DNA of 64,000 nt from Plantago major (Eukaryota; Streptophyta; Magnoliopsida; Lamiales; Plantaginaceae): contig CM048839.1 of NCBI GenBank assembly GCA_026545765.1, forward strand, positions 85,202,414 to 85,266,413, read 5' to 3'. The position numbers were made by a program, and so were the translations under genes. This document shows, one piece after another, positions 10,901-23,379 of this stretch (position 1 is its first letter; each line of letters begins with the position of its first letter). The notes beneath the pieces are model-generated. The model did not search any database. It was not told the origin of the DNA and saw nothing but the letters and a program-made list of their open reading frames with translations.

Positions 10901-12829
10901 GTCAGAACAGACTACATATGGCATTCAAGCCTACTTTTCCCCAGACTCTACAATACATACCCTCTAAACAAGAGGAAGTTAATGGGCAAACGGTCACTAT
11001 TCCAGAAGTGATCAACCTGGTCTCTGAAGATGAAGAAGAGAACGAAACTGATGAGAACAATTATGAAGATCCTCCTTCTGACCATCACAAGGATGAGGAT
11101 AAGAAGGATGATGATGATGCCCCTGCACCAGGGACAGGAAGGATTCCACAAGGAAACAATGCCTTAGCTGCTGAAAAGCACACTGAGAGGACATCACAAA
11201 AATCCCCTCCTCCATCTCCTCATAAATCTACTCATCCAACTCCCCCAACATAAAGATACTACTGAACAAGTAGTTGAGCACTCTGAGGAAGCAACTCAGA
11301 AAATATCATATGCACAAGCCAGAGTTGCTCAACTCAAAGAATTGTTGGAGGAAGAACAACAGCTACATCTTCAACTGGAAGAAAAGATAACTGAATCCAG
11401 AGTCAAGCTAGACAAACTTGAAGAACAAACACGCAAAGAAATGCAAGCTTACTCTGAGATTAAAGAGCTCTAGGAAGCTGTTGACTATATTACTAAGGAG
11501 CTAGATGCTGAACAAGCATCTGAAGTAAAGCATGATTCTAACACTGCATCTTCACCAAAGAAACCATCCTCCAAAGGCAAGAAACCCATATCTAAGATGG
11601 TTGCCGCTATCAAAAACCTTGATGAAGAAGTACAAGAGGATGAAGATCACTGGGCTGATGACTTAGATGATGAAGAAGACAGAACCTTGGCAGAACATGC
11701 AAATGTTCACTTGGGAGTTTCTCACATAAAGAGAAAACTGATAGCTCCTCAAAGCTTCAGTAAGAAACCAAATCTCAACTCCCGGCGGATACTGTGTTCT
11801 AGTAACTCTAAGAAAGGAGTTGTCTCAACAAAATGAAGAAGTAATTGCATCAGTCCCTGCTAAAATGAAAAAGTTCACTAAGCTAATCACTCAAAGAACA
11901 ACAAGCTTGGTCATTGCTCAGAGAGACCTAGGCATGGTAAGGGATGATGACAATAATCTTGCTGAAAAAGCCCTCAATGAGGCTAGCTATGCTGCTGGAA
12001 AAGCATATGCTACTCAAGGCCAACTGGCAGAGCTCACTGATAAGAATACTGGTCTTATCAAACAAAATCAGGAGCTCAAGGCCAAACTGGAACAATTGGT
12101 TCTTTGCCATAACTATCTCAGAAGGCAACTTTGACTCCCTTCCAGAATCCTTTGTGATTCTTAGTCAGTCAACAATGACTAAGGGGGGAGGATTTCAAGA
12201 TGCTCAGAGAGGGAGAGGAAGAGGAAGAGGAAACAAAAGAAAATCTGAACAACCACCTCTCAAAATTAATGAGGCCGCCTCCAGTCAGACTGCTCTACAG
12301 ATAGTAGCCCCACTCAGCAACTTCCTGAAAAAGGAATGACAACAAGGGCCAGAGTACAGAAACCTCCAAGGAGTACCAAGGCTCCAAGGAGAAGACAAGT
12401 AAGAGGGATTCATGAGTCTTCTGAAGAAGAAGAAGGCCAAATCAAATCCCTAGGCAATGAAGAAGGCTGCAAGATTCTCACAAGAATTGATCTTGATGAT
12501 GATGAAGAGACTGATGAAGATGAAGCTCCTCTTCATAGAAAAAGAAAAATTGATAGCCTAACTGAGCCCATAGCTGCAAAGCCTTTGGCAGCTAAAATAC
12601 CCTCTGGAAATACCAAGTCTATCCAGGGTGGTTCTTCAAGCAATCCGCCAAGGGAAAATTCAAGGCAAAAGAGGAATAAACTAAGAGCTGAAAAGAGAAA
12701 AAGTCAACCTCCACTCAGGCCAGAAGAAGCCAAAATTGAGTATGTGGAGAATGACAACTCCTCTGTCTATAGGTGCATAAATCAGAAAAATGGCTACTGG
12801 ATTCTGGAACTCAGGCATTTACTGCTAAA
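7968..12829 (+). pseudogene. 3' (env-position) gene, unit 1, lacking its terminal exon part
   Basis: I do not recognise a specific function. Exon 1 (7968-9844) is open for 547 codons: a basic Lys/Ser-rich start, then a globular region of about 280 residues weakly resembling the plant 'putative transposon protein' (Transposase_32-like) family with its FYNN and VQGK-type blocks, then a KKRK basic patch and acidic low complexity. Probable GT-AG introns are 9845-9924, 10030-10072 (only 43 bp), 10175-10257 and 10519-10596, leaving exons of 35, 34 and 87 codons. The next exon has a second globular block (10630-10960), an acidic run, a coiled coil and an Arg/Gly/Lys-rich part. Lesions: stop 9609, TAA 11251, TAG in the GAGCTCTAG context near 11470, and a deletion near 9656. 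No signal peptide or membrane helix is visible, so a true envelope is unlikely. Confidence 0.75.
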
Positions 12830-15800
12830 AAGCAAGCACCAGAGTTGGTTATAGTAAACAATTGATTGGTAGGAGACTTTAATCCCAATCATTGGACTTC
12901 AAATCACAGAATGATTTGGGGTGGTGCCATGATTGAGGAATACCTCACGACTGCTGTTGAAAATCAAGCCGATAGGAAGCTAATTCTTGACATGCTTGAA
13001 AAAGACACAAATCAAGGGTTTTCTATCTGCTCTTCCCAGTGGAATTTCTTCACTAGATGTGTTAGAATTCTACAATAACTCCAGGATTATATCCTGTGTT
13101 TCTGAAGGCACTGCAATAGTGTCTATAAAAACTAAAGTCCAAGGAAAGGAAATCCTTTTGGACTTAACAACTTTCTGTAAGTTCTTTGATCTTCAAAATC
13201 TTGGAAACGATTTTGAAATAGACATCAAGGATGATGATCTCCTTGAAGGTGCAAAACAACTGTACAATGACGTGTGTGATCTTGAAAAATCAGATACACC
13301 CACTGATTTCAAGCTTGCTGACATCAGAACCAGACATCTGTTGGTTCACTGGGATGTGTTGGCATGCATTCTTCACAGATGCCTTGATGGTCTACAAGGA
13401 GGTGCTGACCAGGTAAGCCAAGAACGCTGGATGATGATGTTGTTGTTGCAACAACAAGACAAAAGGCTGCAAAACCATTTCAATTGGGGAAAGTACGCCT
13501 TTATGAAGTTTGTGAAGAAGATTCAAAGCTTTGAGCCTAAAATCGCTAAGGGACTTGCTGAGCCAAAGGCCACCAGTAAGCTATGGTCTAAAGATATGCT
13601 ACTTGCTGGAGAAGCTTGGCATTGAGCTCAGAGAGAAGGCTGATATAGCCAACAATAACCTACTCTACAAATATGAGTATATGAACTTGATGAAAAAGGT
13701 TACTGGATCTCAGAAAGATTCCAAGAAGCGAAAGACTGAAGAGGTATCTGAGGGAAAGGTTGCGACCAAGAAGCCCAGAACTTCACGAAAGAAGTCTGCT
13801 GGCAAATCAGAAGACACACCCATTGAGGTTGTCGATTCCCATATACCTGCCGCCATTGCTGATGAACTCATAAATGCAGATGAACTCATCAATCCTGCAA
13901 AACAGGTATCGCCTACTGAACAAGTAGACTCAGCAAGAGAAAGTGCTTTCAGAAATGTTAAGACTATTACTGAAAGCCTTGCTGATGAACTCATCAATGC
14001 TGTTAAAGAAAGTAGTGATAGATACCAAGCCCTATCTACAGAAACCACAGGGATTATGGACCAATCAGTTCCTAATGCTGATGAGAGCTCTGACGATGAA
14101 GATGATGAATTAGTCATCTCTCAAGTCCTAGAAAAATCACAAAGGGCTAAGGTTACTGAAAAAGTAACTGGTGTATTGGTATATGAAGAAGAACCTACAC
14201 CACAGGTTGCTGAACAAGCACCTGTTTCAATGGTTGCTGAAGAAGCAACTGTGTCCAAGGTCACTGGACAAATTACACCATCAAAGCAAGAAAGACTGAA
14301 AGATATTGAAGATGCTCTGATGAGTGATAGCTTAGTGTTGGAGGATACTGTCATTGCCTCAACACTCAACAGTCTGTCTCAAGCACAACAACCACAATAG
14401 CCAGATGTGAATACTGCTGAAATGGTACTTGAGTTACAGAAACCAGCATGTTTCATTGCTAAAGAAAATCCTGCAAAAGAGCAGGTTCCCCAACTCAATG
14501 AGAGGAATCAAACTGAGGCATCTGCTCAGAATGATCAATTAGGGGAGGCAACTGAGTTGCATACTCAGGAACGGTCTGAAGTACCTGAAACTTCAAACAA
14601 AGAAGCTGAAATGGAGCAACAAGACCAAAACATAGAAGGGTCACAAGTTCCAGAGACCAATCAGCCTGACACTGCTCAGGTAGCTGAATAGTTTAACTCT
14701 CTACTTGTGATAATTTGTGTTTATTAATCTTGTTAATTAATAAAATTTCTTTGTTACAGGCTGAATTAGAAACACAAGAACAAAAGGAAGCTGGACTTGC
14801 CTCAGAGACTGAGAAAGAGGCTACTACAACCTCACCTCTTAAGGAATCTGAGCCTGTGCTGCAGGTGATAGAGAGTTTCTTAAGATATTACTTTTCAGTT
14901 CTAATAGGCTCCAACTGCGAAAGAAGAAGATAAGGTAGAAATGCCAGAAAAGGACCCAGAAACCATCAAGGTTTCTGAAGAAAATGTCATTGAGCCTTCT
15001 AGTATGAAGGTATATGAAAATAAGTGATAAACATTCTTCATGATGGGTTAATATAAATTCTTCTCTAATTACTCAATACTTTCTACTTACAGGCTCATTC
15101 AGAAGTAGAAGTGCAAGGGGAAAGAGTTGCGACATCCTCTGCACCCATGGAAATTGATGAAGCCCCCAAGGCAACATCACCAGAATGAACACCAGAAACT
15201 GAGAAAGTTTCTGAGAATAATGATTCTGAGTCTCCTGTTAAGGAAATTTAAACAGAAAGAAAGACAATTGAGGATCAGACTTCCCAGTCTCCTCCTCATA
15301 TCCAGATATCTGAGGCACCTGGAACCTCAGTAGTCAAGTCATCTGAGCCTGTCACACAAGTAACTCAGATACCTTTCTACTCTAAAGCCCAGATATCTAC
15401 TAAAGTTTTGAAATTAATTCAGAACGCTTTCTTTCAGGCTCAAACAAGTGCCACTAAGGTCCCTATTGCTGAGAAAGAGGACCTGCTTCCTTTCTTCAAG
15501 GAACACACTTTGCCAAAGCATCTGAAATGCTTCAAGAAATGGCAAAAGCTCCGATGCTCCGATCTATCTGAAATCTTAAAGGTGAATGATCACCACACAA
15601 GGAGAGCACGAGCCCTTGACTTGGAAAACTATGTCCATGCAATGTTCCCCACTGAACAATATTCTTTCGGAACATTGATGGATAAGGATTTTGTCAAGGA
15701 AGTGGCCAGAAAGCTGATCCAAGCTTTCAAACAAGCGGCTGGTCAGACCAGACTACATATGGCATTCAAGCCTACTTTTCCCCAGACTCTACAATACATA

Positions 15801-18800
15801 CCCTCTAAACAAGAGGAAGTTAATGGGCAAACGGTCACTATTCCAGAAGTGATCAACCTGGTCTCTGAAGATGAAGAAGAGAACGAAACTGATGAGAACA
15901 ATTATGAAGATCCTCCTTCTGACCATCACAAGGATGAGGATAAGAAGGATGATGATGATGCCCCTGCACCAGGGACAGGAAGGATTCCACAAGGAAACAA
16001 TGCCTTAGCTGCTGAAAAGCACACTGAGAGGACATCACAAAAATCCCCTCCTCCATCTCCTCATAAATCTACTCATCCAACTCCCCCAACATAAAGATAC
16101 TACTGAACAAGTAGTTGAGCACTCTGAGGAAGGAACTCAGAAAATATCATATGCACAAGCCAGAGTTGCTCAACTCAAAGAATTGTTGGAGGAAGAACAA
16201 CAGCTACATCTTCAACTGGAAGAAAAGATAACTGAATCCAGAGTCAAGCTAGACAAACTTGAAGAACAAACACGCAAAGAAATGCAAGCTTACTCTGAGA
16301 TTAAAGAGCTCTAGGAAGCTGTTGACTATATTACTAAGGAGCTAGATGCTGAACAAGCATCTGAAGTAAAGCATGATTCTAACACTGCATCTTCACCAAA
16401 GAAACCATCCTCCAAAGGCAAGAAACCCATATCTAAGATGGTTGCCGCTATCAAAAACCTTGATGAAGAAGTACAAGAGGATGAAGATCACTGGGCTGAT
16501 GACTTAGATGATGAAGAAGACAGAACCTTGGCAGAACATGCAAATGTTCACTTGGGAGTTTCTCACATAAAGAGAAAACTGATAGCTCCTCAAAGCTTCA
16601 GTAAGAAACCAAATCTCAACTCCCATGGCCAGATACCAGGTTCTAGTAACTCTAAGAAAGGAGTTGTCTCAACAAAATGAAGAAGTAATTGCATCAGTCC
16701 CTGCTAAAATGAAAAAGTTCACTAAGCTAATCACTCAAAGAACAACAAGCTTGGTCATTGCTCAGAGAGACCTAGGCATGGTAAGGGATGATGACAATAA
16801 TCTTGCTGAAAAAGCCCTCAATGAGGCTAGCTATGCTGCTGGAAAAGCATATGCTACTCAAGGCCAACTGGCAGAGCTCACTGATAAGAATACTGGTCTT
16901 ATCAAACAAAATCAGGAGCTCAAGGCCAAACTGGAACAATTGGTTGCTGCTTACAACTATCTGCAAGGCAACTTTGACTCCCTTCCAGAATCCTTTGTGA
17001 TTCTTAGTCAGTCAACAATGACTAAGGGGGGAGGATTTCAAGATGCTCAGAGAGGGAGAGGAAGAGGAAGAGGAAACAAAAGAAAATCTGAACAACCACC
17101 TCTCAAAATTAATGAGGCCGCCTCCAGTCAGACTGCTCTACAGATAGTAGCCCCACTCAGCAACTTCCTGAAAAAGGAATGACAACAAGGGCCAGAGTAC
17201 AGAAACCTCCAAGGAGTACCAAGGCTCCAAGGAGAAGACAAGTAAGAGGGATTCATGAGTCTTCTGAAGAAGAAGAAGGCCAAATCAAATCCCTAGGCAA
17301 TGAAGAAGGTTGCAAGATTCTCACAAGAATTGATCTTGATGATGATGAAGAGACTGATGAAGATGAAGCTCCTCTTCATAGAAAAAGAAAAATTGATAGC
17401 CTAACTGAGCCCATAGCTGCAAAGCCTTTGGCAGCTAAAATACCCTCTGGAAATACCAAGTCTATCCAGGGTGGTTCTTCAAGCAATCCGCCAAGGGAAA
17501 ATTCAAGGCAAAAGAGGAATAAACTAAGAGCTGAAAAGAGAAAAAGTCAACCTCCACTCAGGCCAGAAGAAGCCAAAATTGAGTATGTGGAGAATGACAA
17601 CTCCTCTGTCTATAGGTGCATAAATCAGAAAAATGGCTACTGGATTCTGGAACTCAGGCATTTACTGCTAAAAAGCAAGCACCAGAGTTGGTTATAGTAA
17701 ACAATTGATTGGTAGGAGACTTTAATCCCAATCATTGGACTTCAAATCACAGAATGATTTGGGGTGGTGCCATGATTGAGGAATACCTCACGACTGCTGT
17801 TGAAAATCAAGCCGATAGGAAGCTAATTCTTGACATGCTTGAAAAAGACACAAATCAAGGGTTTTCTATCTGCTCTTCCCAGTGGAATTTCTTCACTAGA
17901 TGTGTTAGAATTCTACAATAACTCCAGGATTATATCCTGTGTTTCTGAAGGCACTGCAATAGTGTCTATAAAAACTAAAGTCCAAGGAAAGGAAATCCTT
18001 TTGGACTTAACAACTTTCTGTAAGTTCTTTGATCTTCAAAATCTTGGAAACGATTTTGAAATAGACATCAAGGATGATGATCTCCTTGAAGGTGCAAAAC
18101 AACTGTCTGATGGCGTGTGATCTTGAAAAATCAGATACACCCACTGATTTCAAGCTTGCTGACATCAGAACCAGACATCTGTTGGTTCACTGGGATGTGT
18201 TGGCATGCATTCTTCACAGATGCCTTGATGGTCTACAAGGAGGTGCTGACCAGGTAAGCCAAGAACGCTGGATGATGATGTTGTTGTTGCAACAACAAGA
18301 CAAAAGGCTGCAAAACCATTTCAATTGGGGAAAGTACGCCTTTATGAAGTTTGTGAAGAAGATTCAAAGCTTTGAGCCTAAAATCGCTAAGGGACTTGCT
18401 GAGCCAAAGGCCACCGATGGCTATGGTCTAAAGATATGCTACTTGCTGGAGAAGCTTGGCATTGAGCTCAGAGAGAAGGCTGATATAGCCAACAATAACC
18501 TACTCTACAAATATGAGTATATGAACTTGATGAAAAAGGTTACTGGATCTCAGAAAGATTCCAAGCGAAAGACTGAAGAGGTATCTGAGGGAAAGGTTGC
18601 GACCAAGAAGCCCAGAACTTCACGAAAGAAGTCTGCTGGCAAATCAGAAGACACACCCATTGAGGTTGTCGATTCCCATATACCTGCCGCCATTGCTGAT
18701 GAACTCATAAATGCAGATGAACTCATCAATCCTGCAAAACAGGTATCGCCTACTGAACAAGTAGACTCAGCAAGAGAAAGTGCTTTCAGAAATGTTAAGA

Positions 18801-21800
18801 CTATTACTGAAAGCCTTGCTGATGAACTCATCAATGCTGTTAAAGAAAGTAGTGATAGATACCAAGCCCTATCTACAGAAACCACAGGGATTATGGACCA
18901 ATCAGTTCCTAATGCTGATGAGAGCTCTGACGATGAAGATGATGAATTAGTCATCTCTCAAGTCCTAGAAAAATCACAAAGGGCTAAGGTTACTGAAAAA
19001 GTAACTGGTGTATTGGTATATGAAGAAGAACCTACACCACAGGTTGCTGAACAAGCACCTGTTTCAATGGTTGCTGAAGAAGCAACTGTGTCCAAGGTCA
19101 CTGGACAAATTACACCATCAGAGCAAGAAAGACTGAAAGATATTGAAGATGCTCTGATGAGTGATAGCTTAGTGTTGGAGGATACTGTCATTGCCTCAAC
19201 ACTCAACAGTCTGTCTCAAGCACAACAACCACAATAGCCAGATGTGAATACTGCTGAAATGGTACTTGAGTTACAGAAACCAGCATGTTTCATTGCTAAA
19301 GAAAATCCTGCAAAAGAGCAGGTTCCCCAACTCAATGAGAGGAATCAAACTGAGGCATCTGCTCAGAATGATCAATTAGGGGAGGCAACTGAGTTGCATA
19401 CTCAGGAACGGTCTGAAGTACCTGAAACTTCAAACAAAGAAGCTGAAATGGAGCAACAAGACCAAAACATAGAAGGGTCACAAGTTCCAGAGACCAATCA
19501 GCCTGACACTGCTCAGGTAGCTGAATGGTTTAACTCTCTACTTGTGATAATTTGTGTTTATTAATCTTGTTAATTAATAAAATTTCTTTGTTACAGGCTG
19601 AATTAGAAACACAAGAACAAAAGGAAGCTGGACTTGCCTCAGAGACTGAGAAAGAGGCTACTACAACCTCACCTCTTAAGGAATCTGAGCCTGTGCTGCA
19701 GGTGATAGAGAGTTTCTTAAGATATTACTTTTCAGTTCTAATAGGCTCCAACTGCGAAAGAAGAAGATAAGGTAGAAATGCCAGAAAAGGACCCAGAAAC
19801 CATCAAGGTTTCTGAAGAAAATGTCATTGAGCCTTCTAGTATGAAGGTATATGAAAATAAGTGATAAACATTCTTCATGATGGGTTAATATAAATTCTTC
19901 TCTAATTACTCAATACTTTCTACTTACAGGCTCATTCAGAAGTAGAAGTGCAAGGGGAAAGAGTTGCGACATCCTCTGCACCCATGGAAATTGATGAAGC
20001 CCCCAAGGCAACATCACGGAATGAACACCGAACCGAGAAAGTTTACGAGAATAATGATTCGAGTCTCTGTTAAGGAAATTTAAGCAGAAGAAAGACAATT
20101 GAGGATCGACTTGATCTCCTCCTCATATCCAGATATCTGAGGCACTGGAACCTCGGAGTCAAGTCATCTGAGCACATCACAAGTAACTCAGATACCTTTC
20201 TACTCTAAAGCCCAGATATCTACTAAAGTTTGGAAATTAATTCAGAACGCTTTCTTTCAGGCTCAAACAAGTGCCACTAAGGTCCCTATTGCTGAGAAAG
20301 AGGACCTGCTTCCTTTCTTCAAGGAACACACTTTGCCAAAGCATCTGAAATGCTTCAAGAAATGGCAAAAGCTCCGATCTATCTGAAATCTTAAAGGTGC
20401 ATGATCACCACACAAGGAGAGCACGAGCCCTTGACTTGGAAAACTATGTCCATGCAATGTTCCCCACTGAACAATATTCTTTCGGAACATTGATGGATAA
20501 GGATTTTGTCAAGGAAGTGGCCAGAAAGCTGATCCAAGCTTTCAAACAAGCGGCTGGTCAGACCAGACTACATATGGCATTCAAGCTTACTTTTCCCCAG
20601 ACTCTACAATACATACCCTCTAAACAAGAGGAAGTTAATGGGCAAACGGTCACTATTCCAGAAGTGATCAACCTGGTCTCTGAAGATGAAGAAGAGAACG
20701 AAACTGATGAGAACAATTATGAAGATCCTCCTTCTGACCATCACAAGGATGAGGATAAGAAGGATGATGATGATGCCCCTGCACCAGGGACAGGAAGGAT
20801 TCCACAAGGAAACAATGCCTTAGCTGCTGAAAAGCACACTGAGAGGACATCACAAAAATCCCCTCCTCCATCTCCTCAGAAATCTACTCATCCAACTCCC
20901 CCAACACAAAGATACTACTGAACAAGTAGTTGAGCACTCTGAGGAAGCAACTCAGAAAATATCATATGCACAAGCCAGAGTTGCTCAACTCAAACAATTG
21001 TTGGAGGAAGCACAACAGCTACATCTTCAACTGGAAGAAAAGATAACTGAATCCAGAGTCAAGCTAGACAAACTTGAAGAACAAACACGCAAGGAAATGC
21101 AAGCTTACTCTGAGATTAAAGAGCTCTAGGAAGCTGTTGACTATATTACTAAGGAGCTAGATGCTGAACAAGCATCTGAAGTAAAGCATGATTCTAACAC
21201 TGCATCTTCACCACAGAAACCATCCTCCAAAGGCAAGAAACCCATATCTGAGATGGTTGCCGCTATCAAAAACCTTGATGAAGAAGTACAAGAGGATGAA
21301 GATCACTGGGCTGATGACTTAGATGATGAAGAAGACAGAACCTTGGCAGAACATGCAAATGTTCACTTGGGAGTTTCTCACATAAAGAGAAAACTGATAG
21401 CTCCTCAAAGCTTCAGTAAGAAACCAAATCTCAACTCCCATGGCCAGATACCAGGTTCTAGTAACTCTAAGAAAGGAGTTGTCTCAACAAAATGAAGAAG
21501 TAATTGCATCAGTCCCTGCTAAAATGAAAAAGTTCACTAAGCTAATCACTCAAAGAACAACAAGCTTGGTCATTGCTCAGAGAGACCTAGGCATGGTAAG
21601 GGATGATGACAATAATCTTGCTGAAAAAGCCCTCAATGAGGCTAGCTATCTTTCTTTGGAAAAGCATATGCTACTCAAGGCCAATCTGGCGAGCTCACCG
21701 ATAAGAATCTTGGTCTTATCAAACAAAATCGAGAGCTCAAGGCCAAAGCTGGAACAATTGGTTGCCTTTAACTATCTGAAGACAACTTTGACTCCCTTCC

Positions 21801-22482
21801 AGAATCCTTTGTGATTCTTAGTCAGTCAACAATGACTAAGGGGGGAGGATTTCAAGATGCTCAGAGAGGAAGAGGAAGAGGAAGAGGAAACAAAAGAAAA
21901 TCTGAACAACCACCTCTCAAAATTAATGAGGCCGCCTCAGATCGGGCTCTCTGATAGTAGCCCCACTCAGCAACTTCCTGAAAAAGGAATGACAACAAGG
22001 GCCAGAGTACAGAAACCTCCAAGGAGTACCAAGGCTCCAAGGAGAAGACAAGTAAGAGGGATTCATGAGTCTTCTGAAGAAGAAGAAGGCCAAATCAAAT
22101 CCCTAGGCAATGAAGAAGGTTGCAAGATTCTCACAAGAATTGATCTTGATGATGATGAAGAGACTGATGAAGATGAAGCTCCTCTTCATAGAAAAAGAAA
22201 AATTGATAGCCTAACTGAGCCCATAGCTGCAAAGCCTTTGGCAGCTAAAATACCCTCTGGAAATACCAAGTCTATCCAGGGTGGTTCTTCAAGCAATCCG
22301 CCAAGGGAAAATTCAAGGCAAAAGAGGAATAAACTAAGAGCTGAAAAGAGAAAAAGTCAACCTCCACTCAGGCTAGAAGAAGCCAAAATTGAGTATGTGG
22401 AGAATGACAACTCCTCTGTCTATAGGTGCATAAATCAGAAAAATGGCTACTGGATTCTGGAACTCAGGCATTTACTGCTAAA
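8019..22482 (+). repeat. Tandem triplication of the 3' gene, about 4.8 kb per unit
   Basis: Three direct copies begin at 8019, 12820 and 17663 (unit lengths 4801, 4843 and about 4810 bp). Each internal junction carries the 10-mer TACTGCTAAA, which also occurs once near the gene start (8019-8028) and once at the end of unit 3 (22473-22482). The units are highly similar, with scattered substitutions and clustered short indels. Copia-B has the same region once. Confidence 0.95.
12830..17672 (+). pseudogene. 3' (env-position) gene, unit 2 (hybrid copy)
   Basis: Second tandem copy, without the first 20 codons and without a promoter. Lesions near the start, shared with unit 3, are TGA at the CAATTGATTGG site and an extra A near 13001 that shifts the frame. 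Introns are at 14680-14759, 14865-14907, 15010-15092 and 15360-15437; exons 14760-14864, 14908-15009 and 15093-15359 are 35, 34 and 89 codons. From about 15771 onward it instead shares variants with unit 1, including the TAA in CCAACATAAAG. It therefore looks like a recombinant of unit-3-type 5' and unit-1-type 3' sequence. It ends at the second microhomology junction and lacks the terminal domain. Confidence 0.8.
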
Positions 22483-22989
22483 TTCAAGGTTTCCAGAACC
22501 AATCCATAAATAGCTCATGGCATGGAAAAAAGACAAGCCAATCTTGATTAACACCAACCACATCAAAGCCTGGTTGGATTTTGAAGTAATCAAGAGAATA
22601 GAAGCCATGAAAAAGGACCTCTCTGATGAATGTCCTTATGGAAAGCCAGATGATATGCACAGAATTCCCAACATCACTGGAAAAGGCACAAGAGCAAGAC
22701 TTGTTGTGGAACCCTATGAGTCCTTCTACTTGACTGAAGATCAATACAAGGGTGACATCAGATATCTGAAGATCATATATGAATACTTCAAGTTATCAAA
22801 TATCAGAATCGAGCATGCCTGGAAGTGGGGAAGTATCTGTGGGTCAAGCACTTTGCCAAGCAGAATCCTACCAAAACCTACAAGGAAGTCTGTGGATTTG
22901 CTAGAGACACAGAGATGATTATCAGAACACTTCTCTATGACTATTCTGATGATGTCAAAAGGTTTGGTGATAGGAAATTCGCAGATTGA
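17673..22989 (+). pseudogene. 3' (env-position) gene, unit 3 with the unique terminal domain
   Basis: Third copy, and the only one followed by the original 3' end (22483-22989), which encodes a conserved terminal domain of about 160 residues also present in copia-B (46080-46582), ending at the TGA 22987-22989. It shares the 5' lesions of unit 2 but keeps CAA where units 1 and 2 have TAA (about 20908), so part of it is ancestral. Exon 4 (about 19930-20180) and 21640-21780 are scrambled by clustered small indels. TAG in the GAGCTCTAG context is common to all three units and predates the triplication. Further stop: TAG near 22512, where copia-B has CAA. Confidence 0.8.
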
Positions 22990-23364
22990 TCCATGGAACT
23001 GCTTTTGAAGACTTGAAGTGTTGAAGACTTGAAGACTAGTTTATTAGGATGTCTACTTGGAGCTTGGTTACTCCTGTTGTCCTAATTTACTATGTAATCT
23101 TTTGTATCTTGCTGACTGTACCTTATTATTGTTTTATCTTGTAAAAGTTATCTGAACTTTCATTGTAAACATATCTGATGAACCTACTCTCAGATATCAA
23201 TCTATAAAAGATAACTTGTCAGCAAAGATCACACCTTGTGATTTGGTTGATGTTTACTTTCTGCACTTAATTATATGAATTGAAAGATCTTAAGAAATGA
23301 TTAAGTAGTGGATTGGTTCCTCATCCAGATTTGTAATAGATCAGATAGTCATCGTTGACTGATC
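22990..23364 (+). other. copia-A 3' untranslated stretch
   Basis: No coding frame. Starts with repeats of GAAGACTTGAAG (about 23005-23038), then T-rich sequence, ending at the polypurine tract. The same stretch follows the 3' gene in copia-B (46583-46958). Confidence 0.6.
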
Positions 23365-23379
23365 AAAATGGGGGAAATT
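23365..23379 (+). other. Polypurine tract of copia-A
   Basis: AAAATGGGGGAAATT directly precedes the TG of the 3' LTR. The identical sequence precedes the copia-B 3' LTR, as expected of the plus-strand primer. Confidence 0.85.

Noticed and set aside
10948-11215. Minus-strand frames with hydrophobic Ile/Leu runs, repeated in each unit
   Set aside because: They are complements of the Asp/Glu-rich coding run in the accessory gene, not membrane proteins.
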